The notes beneath the pieces are model-generated. The model was given only the letters and a program-made list of their open reading frames with translations, was not told the origin of the DNA and made no database searches. A program made the translations under genes and the position numbers. A stretch of DNA of 64,000 nucleotides from contig NZ_JAMCCQ010000001.1 in NCBI RefSeq assembly GCF_023370775.1, positions 62,001 to 126,000 on the forward strand. Reading direction: 5' to 3'. Origin of the DNA: Marivita sp. GX14005 (GTDB lineage Bacteria > Pseudomonadota > Alphaproteobacteria > Rhodobacterales > Rhodobacteraceae). The number at the start of each line of letters is the position of its first letter. The stretch's first letter is position 1. Of the stretch, positions 60,314 to 64,000 are shown piece by piece.

Positions 60314-61984
60314 TCAGCGCTGGGAAAGCTGCCAATCGGGATGCACCCACGGCGCACGGTCGTCCGGCGCAAGTGGAGGGCGGCCGAGAATGTGATCTGC
60401 CGCCTTTTCCCCGACCATGATCGACGGAGCGTTGAGATTGCCGTTGGTGATGCGCGGGAAGATCGAACTGTCGGCGACGCGAAGACCTTGAACGCCGATC
60501 ACCCGGCATTCTGGATCGACCACGGCCAAGGGATCATCTACTGCGCCCATCTTGCAACTGCCGCAGGGGTGATAGGCGCTTTCAGCATGATCGCGAATGA
60601 ATTCGTCAAGCATGTCGTCGCTTTGCGCGGCCTCGCCGGGCTGGATCTCGTGCTTGTAATAAGGCTTGAACGCGTTCTGCGCGAAGATCTCGCGCACCAG
60701 TCGAATGCCCTGCCGAAAGGTGATCCAGTCATCCGGATCGCTCATGTAGTTGAAGAAAATGCGCGGATCGTCCTTCGGATCGCCCGATTGCAGCGTGATC
60801 TGACCGCGCGAGGGCGACCGCATCGGCCCGACATGGGCCTGAAACCCGTGGCCCTCGGCCGCCACCTGACCGTCATAGCGCACTGCAATGGGCAGGAAGT
60901 GGATTTGCAGATCGGGATAGTCGACCCCGGCGCGCGAGCGAATAAATCCAGCGGATTCAAACTGGTTGGAGGCACCCGGCCCGGTTTTCGTCAGCATCCA
61001 GCGCGCCCCGACATAGGCTTTGCCCATCAGGTTCCAGTAGCGATAAAGGCTGACCGGCTGACTGGAAGCGGCCTGCACATAGACCTCCAGATGATCCTGC
61101 AAGTTCCGGCCAACCCCTGAGCGGTCAGCGAGAACCGGAATGCCGTTCTCTTTCAGTTGCTTGGCCGGCCCGATGCCCGAGAGCATCAGCAGCTTGGGCG
61201 AATTGATCGCAGAGGCCGTCACGATCACTTCGCGGTTTGCCCGGATCGTCTCGATACGCCCCTTGCGCGCGATCTCGACCCCGGTGGCGCGCGTGTTTTC
61301 AAATGTCACGCGCCGGGCGAAGCCATTGACGAGCTTGCAGTTTCCTCCTCTCAACGCAGGCCGCAGATAGGCTTTCGCCGCAGACCACCGCTGGCCTTTC
61401 CAGACCGTCATATCGAACGGCCCGACGCCTTCCTGCCGGTAACCGTTGTAATCGCCGGTCATCCCGTATCCCGCCTGCGCCCCTGCCTCGACAAAGGCGC
61501 GGGTCAGCGGATTGTCCCGCGCCCCGCGCGTGATGTGCAGCGGACCGCCGCTGCCGCGCCAATCGGGATCGCCACCATGCCCGCCGTGATGCCAGTTCTC
61601 AAGCCGCTGGAAATAGGGCAGAACATCGGCATAGCCCCAGCCCGCCGCACCCTGGTCGCGCCAATGGTCGAAGTCGCGCGCATGGCCGCGCACATAGATC
61701 ATGCCATTGATCGAGGAGGACCCGCCGATCACCTTGCCGCGCGGACAGGCCAGCCGCCGCCCGCCCAGATGCGGCTCGGGTTCGGTGCGATAGCCCCAAT
61801 CGTAGCGCTTCATGTTGAGCGGGTAGCTGAGCGCGCCGGGCATGTTGATGAACGGCCCGGCATCGGAGCCGCCATGTTCGATGACGATCACCGACCTGCC
61901 CGCCTCGGCAAGGCGGCAGGCGATGGCGCAGCCCGCCGAGCCCGCGCCGACGATGACGTAATCGGCCGTTGGAGCTTGCGTCAC
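60314..61984 (-). CDS. betA: Choline dehydrogenase
   Basis: A 556-residue GMC flavoprotein: FAD motif [51 protein letters not shown] with the catalytic His, and the C-terminal [23 protein letters not shown]. It oxidises choline to betaine aldehyde. The start is GTG 61984 with GGAGG 11 bases before. It follows betB by 58 bases. Confidence 0.94.
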   Translation of the reverse strand: MTQAPTADYVIVGAGSAGCAIACRLAEAGRSVIVIEHGGSDAGPFINMPGALSYPLNMKRYDWGYRTEPEPHLGGRRLACPRGKVIGGSSSINGMIYVRGHARDFDHWRDQGAAGWGYADVLPYFQRLENWHHGGHGGDPDWRGSGGPLHITRGARDNPLTRAFVEAGAQAGYGMTGDYNGYRQEGVGPFDMTVWKGQRWSAAKAYLRPALRGGNCKLVNGFARRVTFENTRATGVEIARKGRIETIRANREVIVTASAINSPKLLMLSGIGPAKQLKENGIPVLADRSGVGRNLQDHLEVYVQAASSQPVSLYRYWNLMGKAYVGARWMLTKTGPGASNQFESAGFIRSRAGVDYPDLQIHFLPIAVRYDGQVAAEGHGFQAHVGPMRSPSRGQITLQSGDPKDDPRIFFNYMSDPDDWITFRQGIRLVREIFAQNAFKPYYKHEIQPGEAAQSDDMLDEFIRDHAESAYHPCGSCKMGAVDDPLAVVDPECRVIGVQGLRVADSSIFPRITNGNLNAPSIMVGEKAADHILGRPPLAPDDRAPWVHPDWQLSQR

Positions 61985-62042
61985 CTTGCGGACGCCTCCG
62001 GCGGGAGTATTTGAAACGAGAAGAAGGCAGGAAATCGCATCG

Positions 62043-63500
62043 TCAGAACGGCGCCTCCACATCGCCCATGCGGACATAGACGGATTTGAGCTGGCTGTAG
62101 TGGTGGACCGCCTCTTTCGAGTTCTCGCGCCCGACGCCCGAGAGTTTCACGCCGCCGAAGGGCGCCTCGACGGGGGCGTCGTTATAGGAGTTGATGAAGC
62201 AGGTTCCGGCCTGAAGCTCTGCGATGACGCGGTGGGCGCGGGTGATGTTCTGGGTGAACACGCCTGCCGAGAGGCCGTATCGGGTGGCATTGGCGCGGGC
62301 AATGGCCTCTTCCTCGGTGTCGAAATCGAGCACGGCCATGACGGGGCCGAAAATTTCCTCGCGCGCGATGGTCATGTCGTCGGTGACATCGGCGAAGACA
62401 GTCGGCTCCAGATAGAAGCCGGCGCGGTCCAGCCGCTTGCCGCCATAGGCCAGCCGCGCGCCTTCGGCTTCGCCCTTCGCGATGTAATCCTGCACGATCT
62501 TCATCTGTGCGTCGCTGACAAGCGGGCCGAAATTGGTCGCCTCGTCCAGCGGATCGCCGATCACTGCGCCGGCGAGCCGTTCCGATAGCCGGTCGAGAAA
62601 AGCGCCCCTGATGCCCTTTTGCACGAAGACCCGCGTGCCGTTGGAACAGACCTGTCCGGACGAGTAGAAATTGCCCAGGATCGCGCCACCGACGGCGTTG
62701 TCGAGATCGGCATCGTCGAAAACGAGCAAGGGCGATTTGCCGCCAAGTTCCATCGTGACATGTTTCATCTCGGCTGCGGCGGCGGCATAGACCTTCTTGC
62801 CGGTCGGCACCGATCCGGTGAGGGAAACCTTGGCGACGCGCCGATCGGTGACGAGCGCCGCGCCCACTTCGCCCGCCCCCTGCACGACGTTGAAGACACC
62901 CGCGGGAAGGCCTGCTTCATGCAGGATTTCCGCCACCTTCAACGCGCAGAGCGGTGTTGTCTCGGACGGTTTGAACACCATCGCGTTGCCGCAGGCCAGG
63001 GCCGGCGCGGCCTTCCAGCAGGCGATCTGGGTCGGGTAGTTCCACGCGCCGATCCCGACGCAGACGCCCAGCGGCTCGCGGCGGGTATAGACCCAATCCT
63101 GGCCGAGCTGGATATGCTCCCCGGTCAGGCTGGCCGCCAGACCGCCGAAATACTCCAGCGCGTCGGCGCCGCTAGTGGCGTCGGCGACCAGCGTTTCCTG
63201 CAGCGGCTTGCCGGTGTCATAGGTCTCAAGCACCGACAATTCGCGGTTGCGTTCGCGCATCAGGTCGGCGGCGCGGCGCAGGATGCGGCCGCGCTGGGCG
63301 CCCGTCATCGCGGCCCAGTCCTTTTGGGCACGACTTGCCGCGTCCAATGCGCGGTCGATCGTGGCGGGCGTGGCGCTGTGGACCGTGGCGATCCTTTCGC
63401 CGCTGGCCGGGTAGATGACGGGGAACGCGGCGCCATCCTTGTCTTCGAGATAGGCGCCGTCCACGAAATGGCTCGCCTTGGGCTGGGTGTCATGAGTCAT
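62043..63500 (-). CDS. betB: Betaine aldehyde dehydrogenase
   Basis: A 485-residue [45 protein letters not shown], catalytic Glu in MELGGKSP and Cys in [12 protein letters not shown]. It turns betaine aldehyde into glycine betaine. The start overlaps the betI stop (ATGA), so repressor and enzyme are coupled. Confidence 0.95.
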   Translation of the reverse strand: MTHDTQPKASHFVDGAYLEDKDGAAFPVIYPASGERIATVHSATPATIDRALDAASRAQKDWAAMTGAQRGRILRRAADLMRERNRELSVLETYDTGKPLQETLVADATSGADALEYFGGLAASLTGEHIQLGQDWVYTRREPLGVCVGIGAWNYPTQIACWKAAPALACGNAMVFKPSETTPLCALKVAEILHEAGLPAGVFNVVQGAGEVGAALVTDRRVAKVSLTGSVPTGKKVYAAAAAEMKHVTMELGGKSPLLVFDDADLDNAVGGAILGNFYSSGQVCSNGTRVFVQKGIRGAFLDRLSERLAGAVIGDPLDEATNFGPLVSDAQMKIVQDYIAKGEAEGARLAYGGKRLDRAGFYLEPTVFADVTDDMTIAREEIFGPVMAVLDFDTEEEAIARANATRYGLSAGVFTQNITRAHRVIAELQAGTCFINSYNDAPVEAPFGGVKLSGVGRENSKEAVHHYSQLKSVYVRMGDVEAPF

Positions 63501-64000
63501 CGCGCAATATCCTTGCCGGAAAGTGAAAGCTCCTGCTCCAGCGCGGCGCGCGTCTGGCGCAGCGCGTCCTCGCCCGAAGGCGCGCGCCGGGTCAGCGCCT
63601 CGCGCAGGTAAAGACCGTCAATGAGGGCGGCGAGACGCTGCGCGGCGTCCGGGGCTTCCGAACCGATGAGGGGGCGCAGACTGGCCGCGAGATTCGAATG
63701 GAGCCGGCGCTGGTAGACCGTCAGGAGACGGCGCGCCTCCTCGCTCGATTGCGCGAGGACGTAGAAATTCAGCCAGGCCGAAATCACCTCGCGCGAAAAA
63801 TGCGTGTCGGTGAAACTGGCACGCAGGATCGCCCCGATCCGGGCGTGCGGGCCTTCGGCACAGTTCAGGGCACGGCGCACCTCGGCGCCATAGAGCGACA
63901 GGATATGGCGCATCGCGGCAAGGAAAATGCGATCCTTGCCGCCGAAATAGTGATGGGCCAGCGCCGGGGACATGTCGGCGCGGCGCGCGATCTGCGCGAC
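63497..64000 (-). CDS. betI: BetI choline-responsive repressor, 5' end cut off
   Basis: The 167 visible residues include the end of the TetR helix-turn-helix ([26 protein letters not shown]) and the BetI ligand domain ([32 protein letters not shown]). The N-terminus lies beyond the window. BetI represses the bet operon until choline is present. Confidence 0.93.
   Translation of the reverse strand, partial: VAQIARRADMSPALAHHYFGGKDRIFLAAMRHILSLYGAEVRRALNCAEGPHARIGAILRASFTDTHFSREVISAWLNFYVLAQSSEEARRLLTVYQRRLHSNLAASLRPLIGSEAPDAAQRLAALIDGLYLREALTRRAPSGEDALRQTRAALEQELSLSGKDIAR

Overview
The window is high-GC DNA from an alphaproteobacterium, most likely a member of the Rhodobacteraceae (Roseobacter group). 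Supporting signs are a PhyR-NepR-EcfG general stress locus, a GapR protein, an alphaproteobacterial curli locus with CsgH, a TRAP transporter, and a betaine synthesis operon. None of these proves the family, so the taxonomic call is inference.

Bases 1-5106 look like the right end of an integrated mobilizable-plasmid-like element. It carries a replication-initiator-like gene with four internal palindromes, a Mob/Pre-like gene that lacks the usual histidine triad, and a coupled hipB-hipA-nuclease operon behind three regularly spaced operators. It ends at a 3' fragment of a tRNA-Cys gene. Next comes a divergent NmrA-like reductase / HxlR regulator pair (5144-6537).

Bases 6633-20605 are a general-stress-response neighbourhood. 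phyR and nepR-ecfG diverge from two overlapping EcfG-type promoters (GGAAC-N16-CGTT). Behind nepR-ecfG run a phospholipase D-like protein, a YihY/BrkB membrane protein, a DUF4112 protein, a small polar protein, a host-attachment-family protein and a small membrane protein. Four more EcfG-type promoters precede a DUF1328 gene, a DUF883-like gene, a six-gene operon (three small envelope proteins, an AI-2E family permease, an amidoligase and a class I glutamine amidotransferase) and a set of small stress proteins.

Bases 20615-32525 are mostly core genes: a cytochrome c lipoprotein, a DUF3047 protein, LolD and its permease, two PLP aminotransferases, a tyrosine phosphatase, an MsbA-type ABC exporter, an ArsC/Spx-like protein, metR-metF and gapR.

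A tRNA-Thr(TGT) gene at 32657 is the target of an 8.3-kb integrative island bounded by a 19-bp direct repeat (32716-32734 and 41056-41074). The island encodes a P4-type integrase, AlpA, a Toprim primase, a DUF3987 protein, small satellite-like genes and a Calx-beta/PPC cargo protein whose last domain is exactly duplicated. No virion genes are visible. Beyond it lies a curli locus (csgF, csgG, four curlin-repeat proteins, csgH).

The right third holds a TRAP transporter operon with FAH-family and short-chain dehydrogenase enzymes. It also holds a fused oxidoreductase-SelD gene convergent with mnmH, a pqiA-pqiA-pqiB-pqiC operon with a split PqiA and an extended PqiB, and betI-betB-betA (betI cut by the window end).
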